64,000 bases of DNA from Chromatiaceae bacterium (lineage in GTDB: Bacteria > Pseudomonadota > Gammaproteobacteria > Chromatiales > Chromatiaceae): the NCBI GenBank assembly GCA_024235175.1, contig JACKMX010000002.1:1055001-1119000 (forward strand). The letters are read 5' to 3'. Positions 16,482-24,786 of this stretch are shown piece by piece. The notes under the pieces are model-generated. The model was not told the DNA's origin. It saw nothing but the letters and a program-made list of their open reading frames with translations, and did not search any database. Position numbers and translations under genes: made by a program. The first letter of the stretch is position 1; the number at the start of each line of letters is the position of its first letter.

Positions 16482-19400
16482 ATGCTTCAACGCAGTTTCA
16501 CTGACCTGTTCATCAGGCGACCGGTTCTCGCAATCGTAGTCAACCTGTTGATTCTCATCGCCGGACTGAGCGCCTGGAATTCGTTGAGCGTGCGTCAATA
16601 CCCACTCAGCGAGAACGCCTCGGTACAAATCACCACCGTCTACGTGGGTGCCAGCGCAGAGCTGGTACGCGGCTTCATCACCACCCCGCTGGAACGTGCT
16701 ATCGCCGCGGCTGAGGGCATAGACTATGTCGAATCGAAAAGCCTGCAGGGCATCTCGATCATCAACGCGCGCCTCAAGCTCAACTACGACTCAACCAAGG
16801 CACTCACCGACATCTCAGCCAAAGTCGATCAGGTACGCAACGACCTGCCCGCCGAGGCCCAGGTGCCCGCGATCAGCGTGCAGTCCGCCGACTCGGAAGT
16901 GGCTGCCGCATATCTCAGCTTTTGGTCGGAGATCCTCTCGCCGGAACAGATCACCGACTACCTGGTCCGCGTGGTTCAGCCGCGCCTCTCGGCAGTGACC
17001 GGGGTACAACGCATTGAAATCTTCGGCGCGCGTACCTTCGCCATGCGCATCTGGCTCAGGCCCGAACGCATGGCGGCTTTGCACATCAGCCCGTCGCAGG
17101 TGCGCGAGGCGCTCACGGCCAACAACTACCTGGCAGCGGTCGGCAACACCAAAGGCTCGCTGGTGCAGACCTATCTGGCTGCGAACACAGACATGCACAA
17201 CCCGGCAGAGTTCCGCCGTCTCGTGATCTACCAGCAAGACGGTGCCATCGTGCGCCTGCAGGACATCGCCGAAGTGGAGCTTGGCGCCGAAGATTATGAC
17301 ACCGTGGTGCGCTACTCCGGAGACACTGCGGTATTTGCCGGTGTATTCACCCAGCCCAACGCCAACGTCATCGAGGTGATCGACGACGTACGCGCTGAGC
17401 TGGGCAAGCTCAAGCAGGAGATGCCCAGCGGGCTGGATGCCAGCATTGGTTACGATGCCTCGCAATACGTCAGCGACGCGATCCACGAGGTGACCGTCAC
17501 CCTCAGCGAAACCCTGTTGATTGTGGTGATCGTGATCTTTCTGTTCCTGGGTTCCGTACGCTCGGTACTGGTGCCGGTGATGGCGATCCCTGTGTCACTG
17601 ATCGGTGGCATCTTCCTGATGCAGACATTCGGCTTCACCCTGAACCTGCTGACCCTGCTGGCAATCGTACTGTCGGTCGGCCTGGTGGTGGATGATGCCA
17701 TCGTCGTGGTGGAGAATGTCGAGCGCCACCTGCGCGAGGGCCGCACCCCGCGCGAGGCCGCGATGCTCGGTGCACGCGAGCTGGTCACGCCGATCATCGC
17801 GATGACCCTCACTCTGGTCTCGGTATACATTCCGATCGGCCTGCAGGGCGGACTGACCGGCGCACTGTTCCGCGAGTTCGCCTTCACCCTCGCCGGTGCC
17901 GTGGCGATCTCCGGAGTAGTCGCGCTAACCCTATCACCGACGATGTCCGCCAAGCTGCTGCGCAGCACCGAGGACGAGGAACGCGGCCTGACCGGCTGGC
18001 TCAACCATCATTTCGACCGGCTCCAGGCAGCTTACGGTCGTGCCCTGGGCGGCACCCTGAACGCCCGTCCCGCCGTTTACCTGGTGTGGTTGGTAGTGAG
18101 CCTGTGCACCATCCCGATGTACAACTTTTCGCCCAACGAGCTGGCGCCGGTGGAGGATCAGAGCGTGCTGTTCGGCATCATCAACGTGGCCGCGAACGCC
18201 ACCGCCGACCAGAACATGGTGTATGGCGCGGCCTCCGAGCAGGTCATGCTGGAGGTGCCGGAAGCGGCGCTGACCTTCCAGTTGCTGTTTCCGCCATCCA
18301 TCGGAGCGACCATCGGCGCCGACGGCTTCAGCGGCGTGGTGGTCAAACCCTGGGCGGAGCGTGGCCGCACGGTCGCCGCTATGGTGCCGGAGGTGCAGGC
18401 ACAGGTCTCGAAAATCCCGGGCATCCAGGTATTCATCACCATGCCGCCCGCGCTGCCGGGAGGCAGCAACTTCCCGGTTGAGCTGGTGATCACCTCGACT
18501 GCAGATGCCGACCGCCTGCTGGAGTTCGCCCGGATCCTGCAGCAAAAAGCCACCGCGAGCGGCCTGTTCGCCTTCCCGCCGGACATCGACCTGAAGATCG
18601 ATCAGCCGCAGGCCACTGTGGTGTTCGACCGCGACAAGCTCGCAGATCTTGGGCTGAACCTGTCACAGGTGGGCGCAGACCTGGCAGTCGCCACCGGCGG
18701 AAACTTCGTCAACCGCTTCAACATGGACGGGCGCAGTTACAAGGTGATCCCGCTGCTGTCGCGCATCGACCGGCTAAACAGCGAACAGTTGCGCAATATC
18801 TATGTGGCCAACCCGGCCGGCGCCATGGTGCCGCTGTCATCGGTCGCACATATCGAGCACTCGGTGGTGCCGCGTTCGCTCAATCGCTTCCAGCAACTCA
18901 ACGCGGTGAAACTCTCAGGTGTGAGTACGCGCACCCTCGACGAGGCACTAACCTTCCTGGAGAACGCTGCCGCGGAGATCCTGCCATCGGGCTACAGTAT
19001 CGATTACACCGGCGAGTCGCGCCAGCTGCGCACTGAGGGCAACAAGTTTGTGCCCGCTTTTTCCATGGCGATTCTGATGATCTTTCTGGTTCTGGCGGTG
19101 CAGTTCAACTCGTTCCGGGACCCACTGGTCATACTTGCGGGTTCCGTACCGCTGGCGATGTTCGGCGCGCTGATTTTCACCGTGCTGAAGATGCCCGACC
19201 CCAATATTCCGCACTGGACCAGCGGTTGGACCACCACCATGAACATATACGCCCAAGTCGGGCTGGTTACCCTGGTAGGGCTCATCGCCAAGAACGGAAT
19301 CCTCATCGTCGAATTTGCCAACAAGCTACAGGAAGACGGTGTCGCCAAACTGGAGGCAATCCGTGATGCCGCGATGATCCGCCTGCGCCCGGTGCTGATG

Positions 19401-19643
19401 ACCAGCGTGGCCACCGTTGCCGGTCACTTTCCGCTTGTGTTGGTGACCGGTGCGGGTGCAGAGGCGAGAAACTCTATCGGTTTGGTGCTGGTCGGCGGGA
19501 TGGCAATCGGAACAGTATTTACGCTGTTTGTAGTGCCATCGATCTACATCCTGATTGCAAAAGAGAGATCGAAATCCGTCGAAGCCCAGGTGCCGGCCAT
19601 TGCCAGTCCACAGCCCTCAACGGAAATAGGATCAGAGAACTAA
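16482..19643 (+). CDS. AcrB-class (HAE1) RND multidrug efflux transporter
   Basis: A 1,053-residue inner-membrane pump, full length for the family. TM1 (FIRRPVLAIVVNLLILIAG) opens the protein. Two large periplasmic loops separate TM1-2 and TM7-8. The proton-relay residues are present: the DD pair in GLVVDDAIVVVENVERH (about 404-405) and the TM10 Lys in LIAKNGILIVEFANKL (about 937). It should export drugs, detergents or similar amphiphiles by proton antiport as a trimer with the upstream adaptor. Substrate cannot be predicted. The closest style is MexK/AcrD-like pumps using a borrowed TolC-type channel. The last codons fall inside a hairpin repeat. Confidence 0.94.
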   Translation: MLQRSFTDLFIRRPVLAIVVNLLILIAGLSAWNSLSVRQYPLSENASVQITTVYVGASAELVRGFITTPLERAIAAAEGIDYVESKSLQGISIINARLKLNYDSTKALTDISAKVDQVRNDLPAEAQVPAISVQSADSEVAAAYLSFWSEILSPEQITDYLVRVVQPRLSAVTGVQRIEIFGARTFAMRIWLRPERMAALHISPSQVREALTANNYLAAVGNTKGSLVQTYLAANTDMHNPAEFRRLVIYQQDGAIVRLQDIAEVELGAEDYDTVVRYSGDTAVFAGVFTQPNANVIEVIDDVRAELGKLKQEMPSGLDASIGYDASQYVSDAIHEVTVTLSETLLIVVIVIFLFLGSVRSVLVPVMAIPVSLIGGIFLMQTFGFTLNLLTLLAIVLSVGLVVDDAIVVVENVERHLREGRTPREAAMLGARELVTPIIAMTLTLVSVYIPIGLQGGLTGALFREFAFTLAGAVAISGVVALTLSPTMSAKLLRSTEDEERGLTGWLNHHFDRLQAAYGRALGGTLNARPAVYLVWLVVSLCTIPMYNFSPNELAPVEDQSVLFGIINVAANATADQNMVYGAASEQVMLEVPEAALTFQLLFPPSIGATIGADGFSGVVVKPWAERGRTVAAMVPEVQAQVSKIPGIQVFITMPPALPGGSNFPVELVITSTADADRLLEFARILQQKATASGLFAFPPDIDLKIDQPQATVVFDRDKLADLGLNLSQVGADLAVATGGNFVNRFNMDGRSYKVIPLLSRIDRLNSEQLRNIYVANPAGAMVPLSSVAHIEHSVVPRSLNRFQQLNAVKLSGVSTRTLDEALTFLENAAAEILPSGYSIDYTGESRQLRTEGNKFVPAFSMAILMIFLVLAVQFNSFRDPLVILAGSVPLAMFGALIFTVLKMPDPNIPHWTSGWTTTMNIYAQVGLVTLVGLIAKNGILIVEFANKLQEDGVAKLEAIRDAAMIRLRPVLMTSVATVAGHFPLVLVTGAGAEARNSIGLVLVGGMAIGTVFTLFVVPSIYILIAKERSKSVEAQVPAIASPQPSTEIGSEN

Positions 19644-19683
19644 AACCGATGATCTCGGAGAAAAACTTTTTTTTCTCTGATCC
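19629..19683. terminator. Hairpin overlapping the end of the RND gene
   Basis: GGATCAGAGAA (19629-19639) pairs perfectly with TTCTCTGATCC (19673-19683), with A- and T-runs inside. It overlaps the last codons and stop of the pump gene, is related to the GGTCAGAGAA repeat arms, and probably ends or stabilises the transcript. Confidence 0.55.
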
Positions 19684-19812
19684 TGTGTCAAGCCATCTAC
19701 CTTGCGAATAACATTGGCATTGGACCTGTGGCCGTAGAGTTAGCCGCTGCTTTGTGACTGGGACACACTCCTTCAGAGCCTTCGATGACTATATTTCCGA
19801 TCCGGAATAATT

Positions 19813-20103
19813 ATGCGCTACCACGAGTTTGTTGAAAGTCTCAAGAGCGTCGCCTGTCCCGACGGTATGGAACCCTGCCTGCAGGCACTCTGGTACGATG
19901 GCACGGGCCACTGGGATAAGGCTCACCAGATCGTTCAGGAGCAGGAAGGCAGGATGGCCGCGCGCGTCCATGCCTATCTGCATCGCAAGGAAGGGGACGA
20001 CTGGAACTCCCGCTACTGGCATCGGCATGCCGGATCGGTATTCCCGGCGAACATGAGTCTCGCCGAGGAGTGGGACTACCTGGTACGCCAGTTACTGGAA
20101 TGA
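19813..20103 (+). CDS. Small conserved protein of unknown function
   Basis: A 96-residue soluble protein. The pattern ALWYDGTGHWDKAHQIVQEQ, then VHAYLHRKEGDDWNSRYWHRHAG, is a signature I recognise from small conserved proteins found in many proteobacteria. They are rich in His and Trp and have no assigned biochemical role. There is no signal peptide or membrane segment. It starts with ATG at 19813, and ends with a C-terminal WDYLVRQLLE helix. It stands alone, about 170 bases after the pump gene, with no operon partner. Confidence 0.7.
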   Translation: MRYHEFVESLKSVACPDGMEPCLQALWYDGTGHWDKAHQIVQEQEGRMAARVHAYLHRKEGDDWNSRYWHRHAGSVFPANMSLAEEWDYLVRQLLE

Positions 20104-20381
20104 AGCGGGGTCAGGCCAGCAACTTGAACCTATCTCAAAATCCCGCCCGGTCCCCAAGGGGTTGCGTCCGAAGTACGTGCATGCAAACTGCGGGGTTTAA
20201 ATATAAAGTAAACCGCATCGCCGAATGCAACGCCATGGTACAGTGATGTTATTGCGGTGCTTTCGGCAAGTTTGTCACAGATATTTCCGTTGAAGTGACT
20301 CGAGATCGAGAGGAGCAACTCAATTTTGATGATTTGCGGTAGATCGAATGATAGACGCTAACCGAGCACTGGGTCCAAATA

Positions 20382-20792
20382 ATGAAAACATCGAAGCTGA
20401 CACTCAAATCCCCGGATGAAGTAGAGGCGGTCTTCTACGAGGCGTTCATTCATTGCGACCCCGAGGTGATGGCCGGTTTATGGGCAGACGAAGATGTGAT
20501 TTGCGTGCATCCCGGTTCAGGCGCCATACTGGATTATCGCTCGATTGTCCGCAGTTGGGTTAATATCTTCTCTGATGTACGGCGTACCGAGTTGAAATAC
20601 ACCGTCATTAATGCCGTATCCGCAAACGACCTGGCAGTACATGTCGTGGCTGAAGAGATGCTCAGTTCAGGCATGGTTACGGCCATTGTTCTGGCCACCA
20701 ATGTGTACCGGAAATTCAACGCTGGTTGGCTGATGATTGAGCATCATGCATCACTGATGCAGAGCCTAAGTAATGGCCAAACGCTGCAATAG
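20382..20792 (+). CDS. SnoaL/NTF2-like family protein
   Basis: A 136-residue protein with the cone-shaped alpha+beta fold of the NTF2/SnoaL group. A first helix (PDEVEAVFYEAFIHCDPEVMAGLWADED) is followed by VICVHPGSGAILDYRSIVRSW and strand-rich AVHVVAEEML and WLMIEHHASLM. The motif WAxDEDVICVHPG is typical of small DUF4440-like members of unknown substrate. A His in IEHHASLM might line the pocket. It may be a ligand-binding protein or small isomerase/hydrolase; the sequence does not decide. No operon context. Confidence 0.75.
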   Translation: MKTSKLTLKSPDEVEAVFYEAFIHCDPEVMAGLWADEDVICVHPGSGAILDYRSIVRSWVNIFSDVRRTELKYTVINAVSANDLAVHVVAEEMLSSGMVTAIVLATNVYRKFNAGWLMIEHHASLMQSLSNGQTLQ

Positions 20793-20908
20793 ACAAGTTG
20801 ATTCGAGAACAGGAATAACCTTCTGACGTTCGGCTGCCGGCCCGGCTATGACCCTTTGCTACGGGAGTGCACGTTTGCGGCCGACGAGGCGAGACAGACG
20901 CTGTGTAC

Positions 20909-20995
20909 CCCGTTTATAGCGTTCAACTTGTCAGGGCGATTCAACCTCAACAGCACGACACCGCCATGACGTTCCATCAATACCGTATCTGTCAC
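20909..20995 (-). pseudogene. Enoyl-CoA hydratase N-terminal fragment
   Basis: On the minus strand the translation VTDTVLMERHGGVVLLRLNR, followed by PDKLNAI, is the characteristic start of an enoyl-CoA hydratase/isomerase (first strands and the PxxxNA block). The reading then goes into unrelated sequence, and the active-site block with the oxyanion glycines is missing. So this is a 29-codon relic of a beta-oxidation-type gene, probably deleted during rearrangement. An 86-codon frame (20846-21106) runs through it but is not a gene. Confidence 0.6.
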
Positions 20996-21050
20996 TTTTA
21001 CTATCTCCACCAATTTGCGGTGAGCTGATTCGGGACCATGGATACCAGCA

Positions 21051-21371
21051 TCATTTGCCAGCCAAGTCAGGCACAACCCCTTGGTTATCCCGATCACTTG
21101 CACCAAGCGTCATCGACAATCTGTTTTTTACTCGACCGGGCAAAAATAACCGCCACAGAAGAGACCAGAGATGTTTGAGGGACCCCACCCAAAAGTCTGA
21201 GCGCAGCTTACGTGCACGCCGGTCGAAATACCGCAGCATTTCCAATGAAGGTATCCCATTCGAATCGAGTCCCGGAAGCAGCATCCGGACCTGAAGGCGG
21301 TCGACATAGTGCTGCAGCTGGGGCTCGTCCATCATGGGGCTGGGAGTATGGCTATGTTCTGGTTTATTCAT
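21051..21371 (-). CDS. Small protein divergent from the LysR regulator
   Basis: A predicted 106-residue protein. The start at 21371 (MNKPEHSHTP) is chosen because the longer frame to 21410 has a poor N terminus. A central RRARKLRSDFWVGSLKHLW segment resembles the RxAxxxRS basic helix of small DUF1127-like proteins, and the preceding region is helical (DEPQLQHYVDRLQVRMLLP). It is transcribed away from the GcvA-type LysR gene 130 bases away. LysR regulators commonly control the divergent gene, so it may be the target. Its end overlaps decayed DNA. Confidence 0.55.
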   Translation of the reverse strand: MNKPEHSHTPSPMMDEPQLQHYVDRLQVRMLLPGLDSNGIPSLEMLRYFDRRARKLRSDFWVGSLKHLWSLLWRLFLPGRVKNRLSMTLGASDRDNQGVVPDLAGK

Positions 21372-21441
21372 TTTAGTATTTCTCTTAATTATTAAAGGCA
21401 TCATTACCATGTGAATTCCTATTGACGCCTATAACTCTATG

Positions 21442-21490
21442 AACTAAAAGAAACTATTACAAACGACACTTTTTGCCTTTTCTTTTAGTT
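21442..21490. promoter_or_regulatory. Inverted-repeat operator between divergent genes
   Basis: AACTAAAAGAAA (21442-21453) and TTTCTTTTAGTT (21479-21490) are perfect 12-bp inverted repeats, 25 bases apart. They lie between the small minus-strand gene and the LysR gene, 10 bases before the LysR start. The place and symmetry fit a LysR-type binding site for autoregulation and control of the divergent gene. Confidence 0.6.
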
Positions 21491-21500
21491 TTTCTAAAAT

Positions 21501-22466
21501 ATGAATCGCCGACTGCCCTCCCTGAACTCACTGCGCGCCTTTGAAGCAGCCGCCCGTCATTTAAGCCTCTCCAAGGCTGCAGAGGAGCTGCATGTCACCC
21601 CGGCAGCCGTCAGTCACCAGGTAAAATCGCTGGAGGAGTATTTGAGCGCACCGCTGTTTCGCCGGGTCAGCCGCGGATTACTTCTTACCGATACGGGGCA
21701 GTTGTTGCTCCCAGGTTTAAGAGAGAGCTTCGATCGACTGGCTGAGGTGGTGACACAGGCCATGAACACGAAAGACCAGCACAGGCTGACCCTGTCCTCC
21801 TCACAATCATTTGCCAGCAAGTGGTTGATACCGCGCATGGACCGCTTTCGTTCAGCCTATCCCCAATACGACCTCCGCCTCGATGCCTCACCTCGACTGG
21901 TAGATTTTGAACGCGAAGGAATCGACCTCGGCATTCGTTACGGTATCGGAGGTTGGGGTGCCGGTCTCGAGGAGATACGTCTCTTCAGGGAAGAGGTTTT
22001 TCCGGTGTGCAGCCCTGAACTCCAGAAGGGAGAGCATCCGATTCGTAAACCGCAGGACTTGAAGTGGCACACACTGCTCCACATGGATGCACTGTTCGCC
22101 GGCGAAAGCTGGATTGACTGGGAGAATTGGCTCAAGGCGGCTGAAGTGATCGATATCGATGCCAGGCGCGGTCCTCGATTCAGCTTGTTGAGTATGGCTA
22201 TCGAAGCGGCTATCGAGGGTCAAGGAGTGGCGTTGGGTCGCAGCGTACTGGTCGCTGATGATCTCGCCAAGGGTCGTCTTATCAAGCTCTTTTGCGATAG
22301 CATACCGGTTGATTTCGCCTATTTTCTCGTCTATCCGAAGCGCACAACAGAATCACCGAAGATTGTGGCTTTTCGTAACTGGCTACTCAGTGAGGTCCAT
22401 GGAGATGAAGAACGGTTACGGAGTGTAAATCAAACACAATGTTCACACTCTGCAAGCGCATCATAA
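21501..22466 (+). CDS. LysR-family regulator, GcvA type
   Basis: A 321-residue transcription regulator. The N-terminal winged helix-turn-helix (about 6-65) contains LRAFEAAARHLSLSKAAEEL, then VTPAAVSHQVKSLE, the GcvA-subfamily signature. The effector domain (about 92-300) has the two-lobed periplasmic-binding fold with FASKWLIPRMDRF and GIDLGIRYGIG. GcvA-type members respond to small metabolites such as amino acids; the ligand here is unknown. A perfect 12-bp inverted repeat directly upstream and a divergent small gene are the likely targets. The C-terminal tail beyond residue 300 is longer and polar, and may be extended by loss of an earlier stop. Confidence 0.9.
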   Translation: MNRRLPSLNSLRAFEAAARHLSLSKAAEELHVTPAAVSHQVKSLEEYLSAPLFRRVSRGLLLTDTGQLLLPGLRESFDRLAEVVTQAMNTKDQHRLTLSSSQSFASKWLIPRMDRFRSAYPQYDLRLDASPRLVDFEREGIDLGIRYGIGGWGAGLEEIRLFREEVFPVCSPELQKGEHPIRKPQDLKWHTLLHMDALFAGESWIDWENWLKAAEVIDIDARRGPRFSLLSMAIEAAIEGQGVALGRSVLVADDLAKGRLIKLFCDSIPVDFAYFLVYPKRTTESPKIVAFRNWLLSEVHGDEERLRSVNQTQCSHSASAS

Positions 22467-22528
22467 CTACCGTGGCGCGGGCCGGTGCTTCGTGCCAACG
22501 GGTAGATTCACTGGAAAAGAGGGAAATG

Positions 22529-22715
22529 GGGTCAGAGAAGAATGGCACTTAGTTTAAGCCGATACAGGTTGTTTCTGGAGGAAACGCCAGTGGCAGGGAT
22601 GCCACTGTCGAGCCTACATGGACGTATTTACGGCGTTTTCCGGAAGAAATGACCTGTGTCGGCTAGTCAACTACTCGACGATTATAGTTAAGTAAGTGCC
22701 ATTCTTCTCTGACCC
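22529..22715. repeat. Repeat-family copy B, 187 bp with perfect terminal inverted repeats
   Basis: Ends are perfect inverted repeats of 23 bp, beginning GGGTCAGAGAAGAATGGCAC on the left and ending in GTGCCATTCTTCTCTGACCC on the right. The inside contains stem-loops (CAGTGGCA GGGA TGCCACTG; ACGTATTTACGGCG). It is the shortest complete copy of the family also present at 14999-15320 and 52636-52800. There is no open reading frame. Confidence 0.85.
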
Positions 22716-22758
22716 TGCTTTTCGCAGATCTGTGCAACTCACCCGGCAGATGGCAGAT

Positions 22759-22908
22759 TCAAGCCCGCCGTTCCTGTTTGATAAAATCGCTGTTGTTCAT
22801 CCACGCGCTGACATTGCGGGTAAGAAACCAGTCGCCGGTGATCTCCAACAACCCGTCCCGGCTGGCCTTGGAATAGCTGGTATCGCCCATCCCGGAACTA
22901 GCCCGCAT
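22759..22908 (-). pseudogene. Possible gene fragment of unknown origin
   Basis: A short minus-strand frame (MRASSGMGDTSYSKASRDGL, continuing with an ITGDWFLTRNVSAWMNNSDF block and ending QERRA) has protein-like composition, but a stop lies just before the ATG and I do not recognise the family. Its 5' end overlaps the left 22-bp inverted repeat of the element at 22898. Likely debris. Confidence 0.25.
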
Positions 22909-23146
22909 CCATCACCAGGCGAACCGAAGATATGTCAATAATATATATAAAACAGCAAAGTACGTTCATTTTACTCGTGCTGGTGAATTTACACTCTGTT
23001 CTATCCGGTTTTTGGAACGATTTGGCTGCGCATCTTGAGCGATCTTCCTTAAACCATAGCTACGGCTATGGTTTGGCGGACGATCACTCAACCTGCTTTG
23101 CCAAATCGCCCCAAAATTCCGGATCCTGGTGACGGATGCGGGCTAG
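22898..23146. repeat. Inverted-repeat element with nested long hairpin
   Basis: CTAGCCCGCATCCATCACCAGG (22898-22919) and CCTGGTGACGGATGCGGGCTAG (23125-23146) are 22-bp inverted repeats with one mismatch. Inside lies a long imperfect hairpin (23005-23122): outer arms CCGGTTTTTGGAACGATTTGG / CCAAATCGCC..AAAATTCCGG and a perfect tip AAACCATAGC-TACG-GCTATGGTTT. It has no gene. The structure fits a non-autonomous mobile repeat. Confidence 0.7.
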
Positions 23147-23485
23147 GTGATCTCCTCGCCAATACCAGCGAACATAAAGGACCTGACCCAGAAAGTTGTT
23201 TTCCAGCTAAAGAGCAATTCGAATGTATGTCAGTTTTTTTTACAAGTTGATATATCCAGGAAATTCTATTTCTAATAACCTTATGATTATCATGTGATAT
23301 GAAAATCTGGAACAAATTATGCTGCGAGTAATTTGCTACGAAGAATAGGGGAATGATCACGTTTTGATTACAGTCGGTCACCCTTGTGCAGATTGGCTGA
23401 TTCTTGAAAACTGTGTCCTGCTTCCTATCGCTTTGTTGTCAGAACAGCAAGAAGGCTGTTACTCACGCAATATGAAGGAGCTGCC
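23147..23485. other. Intergenic leader of the split PEP-CTERM gene
   Basis: A GGACCTGACCC motif at about 23180 is a leftover repeat arm. An AT-rich stretch (23225-23300) and the Shine-Dalgarno GAAGGAG just before 23486 form the leader of the interrupted gene. No other gene is seen. Confidence 0.4.
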
Positions 23486-23981
23486 ATGAGATTAGCGTAT
23501 CGAACCCTACTCCTGACATTAACGGCAATGCTGTTTAGCGCGCCGGCTTGCGCGATTCTTATTGAAACCACGGAGCGACAGGCAATCACGTATTACTTAG
23601 TCGCACTTTTACCGGAGCAGGCCGATGCAGACGGCAGAAGCTACAGTGGACCAGCCGCAGCCGAGACGGTCTCGGCAAGGGTAACTACACGCCTTGACCA
23701 ACTCAGCGATCCTTCGGAGCCAGCAGTTCCGGGGTACGCAAGCGCAGCCCTTGGGTCAACGGGACATTCGAGTGCCATGGTTGCTGGCTATATGACTGGA
23801 TCAGGTTTTTTTAGACAGCAGCTGCTCGCGGCTACCGTTGAACGGTTAACCGCCGTTATTCCGTCTTTGGGATATTATGACGTCCTGTACTCCTTCGACC
23901 TCTACAATATGTTCCTCGAATTCTGGGACGACTATAGTTTGGGGGGTAATTTAGAGAAGATTATTGCCAGGATCAGGTACA
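23486..23981 (+). pseudogene. PEP-CTERM protein gene, 5' part (interrupted by transposon)
   Basis: The first 165 codons of an exported protein. A signal peptide (about 1-24, ...FSAPACA) is followed by a helical region containing TERQAITYYLVALLPEQADA and a DVLYSFDLYNMFLEFWDDYS block. The frame then enters transposon DNA and stops at 24037. The last five bases before the transposon, GTACA (23977-23981), recur right after it (27414-27418). Joining 23981 directly to 27419 gives an uninterrupted frame (ARIRYTVELYQDAH) that runs to the PEP-CTERM motif at 27885, a 320-residue protein. So this gene was intact before the insertion. Known PEP-CTERM proteins are sorted by exosortase. Confidence 0.85.
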
Positions 23982-24052
23982 TCAGAGTGACCAAAATATC
24001 TGATGGGTTTTCCCCGATTTCTGATCACATTATCTGATGGATAAAGAAAAAC

Positions 24053-24092
24053 CCCCTCAAATAACTTGAAAATCATCCGAGGGGGCTGTCTC
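24053..24092. terminator. Hairpin inside the transposon left end
   Basis: CCCCCTC and GAGGGGG pair with a 20-base loop, just inside the left end and 36 bases before the first transposon gene. It may block transcription entering from the host gene. There is no clear T tract, so insulating function is inference. Confidence 0.4.
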
Positions 24093-24127
24093 CTGTTTTC
24101 GACCAAGAAAAGAGAGAGACAGAACAA

Positions 24128-24727
24128 ATGTGCCACGCCTTTCTTACGGATTCCAGGTTTTATCGTTTTTTGTTCGAACTTGATCAGGATATTGCCCGTC
24201 AGGTTCGAACCGAGGGATGTCCATGTGGCGGTGCTCTTCATAGTGCCCGTTATCCACGTAAGCCCCGCGGACTTCGTTCTCCGTTGGATGCATCCTATTC
24301 GACCCGTCTCAGTTTCTGCTGCGCCAACGATGGCTGTCGACGACGCAGCACACCGCCCTCTGTGCGTTTCCTCGGCAGGAAGGTGTATTTGGGTGTGATC
24401 GTGGTCCTGATCACCGCGCTGGAGCAGGGTCTGCCGGCAAAGCGCCGGCAGTGGTTGATCGAGGCCCTCGATATCTGGCCACAGACCCTTTCCCGATGGC
24501 GCACCTGGTGGCGGGAAACATTTCCGGCCAGTCGTTGCTGGCAGACACAGCAGGGTAACTTTATCCCACCAGTGAAAATTGACCGATTACCTGATGCATT
24601 GCTGAAGGGGCTCCGTGGGATAGACCTCCGCCAGCGTCTGTGTCAGTTGCTGCTGTTGCTGGCCCCGCTCACCACGGCCTCATGGTCAGGCTATTTGAGG
24701 GTGAGAATCGACCCGCAGAAGATGTGA
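24128..24727 (+). CDS. Transposon-associated zinc-finger protein
   Basis: A 199-residue protein, first gene of the transposon. An N-terminal cysteine/histidine cluster (RTEGCPCGGALHSARYPRKP, then LSFCCANDGCRRRSTPPSVRF) looks like a zinc-binding DNA-recognition domain. A helical region with VIVVLITALEQGLPAKRRQWL and WPQTLSRWRTWWRETFPAS follows, reminiscent of a helix-turn-helix. It has no DDE motif. It may help the transposase to recognise ends or targets; that is inference from position and composition. The second copy in this window is cut off by the right edge. Confidence 0.75.
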   Translation: MCHAFLTDSRFYRFLFELDQDIARQVRTEGCPCGGALHSARYPRKPRGLRSPLDASYSTRLSFCCANDGCRRRSTPPSVRFLGRKVYLGVIVVLITALEQGLPAKRRQWLIEALDIWPQTLSRWRTWWRETFPASRCWQTQQGNFIPPVKIDRLPDALLKGLRGIDLRQRLCQLLLLLAPLTTASWSGYLRVRIDPQKM

Positions 24728-24786
24728 TCGCAATCCGTTCAAGGTTCTCCGTAGACTCCGGGGCTGGTTGAAAACGGAGAGAAGGG

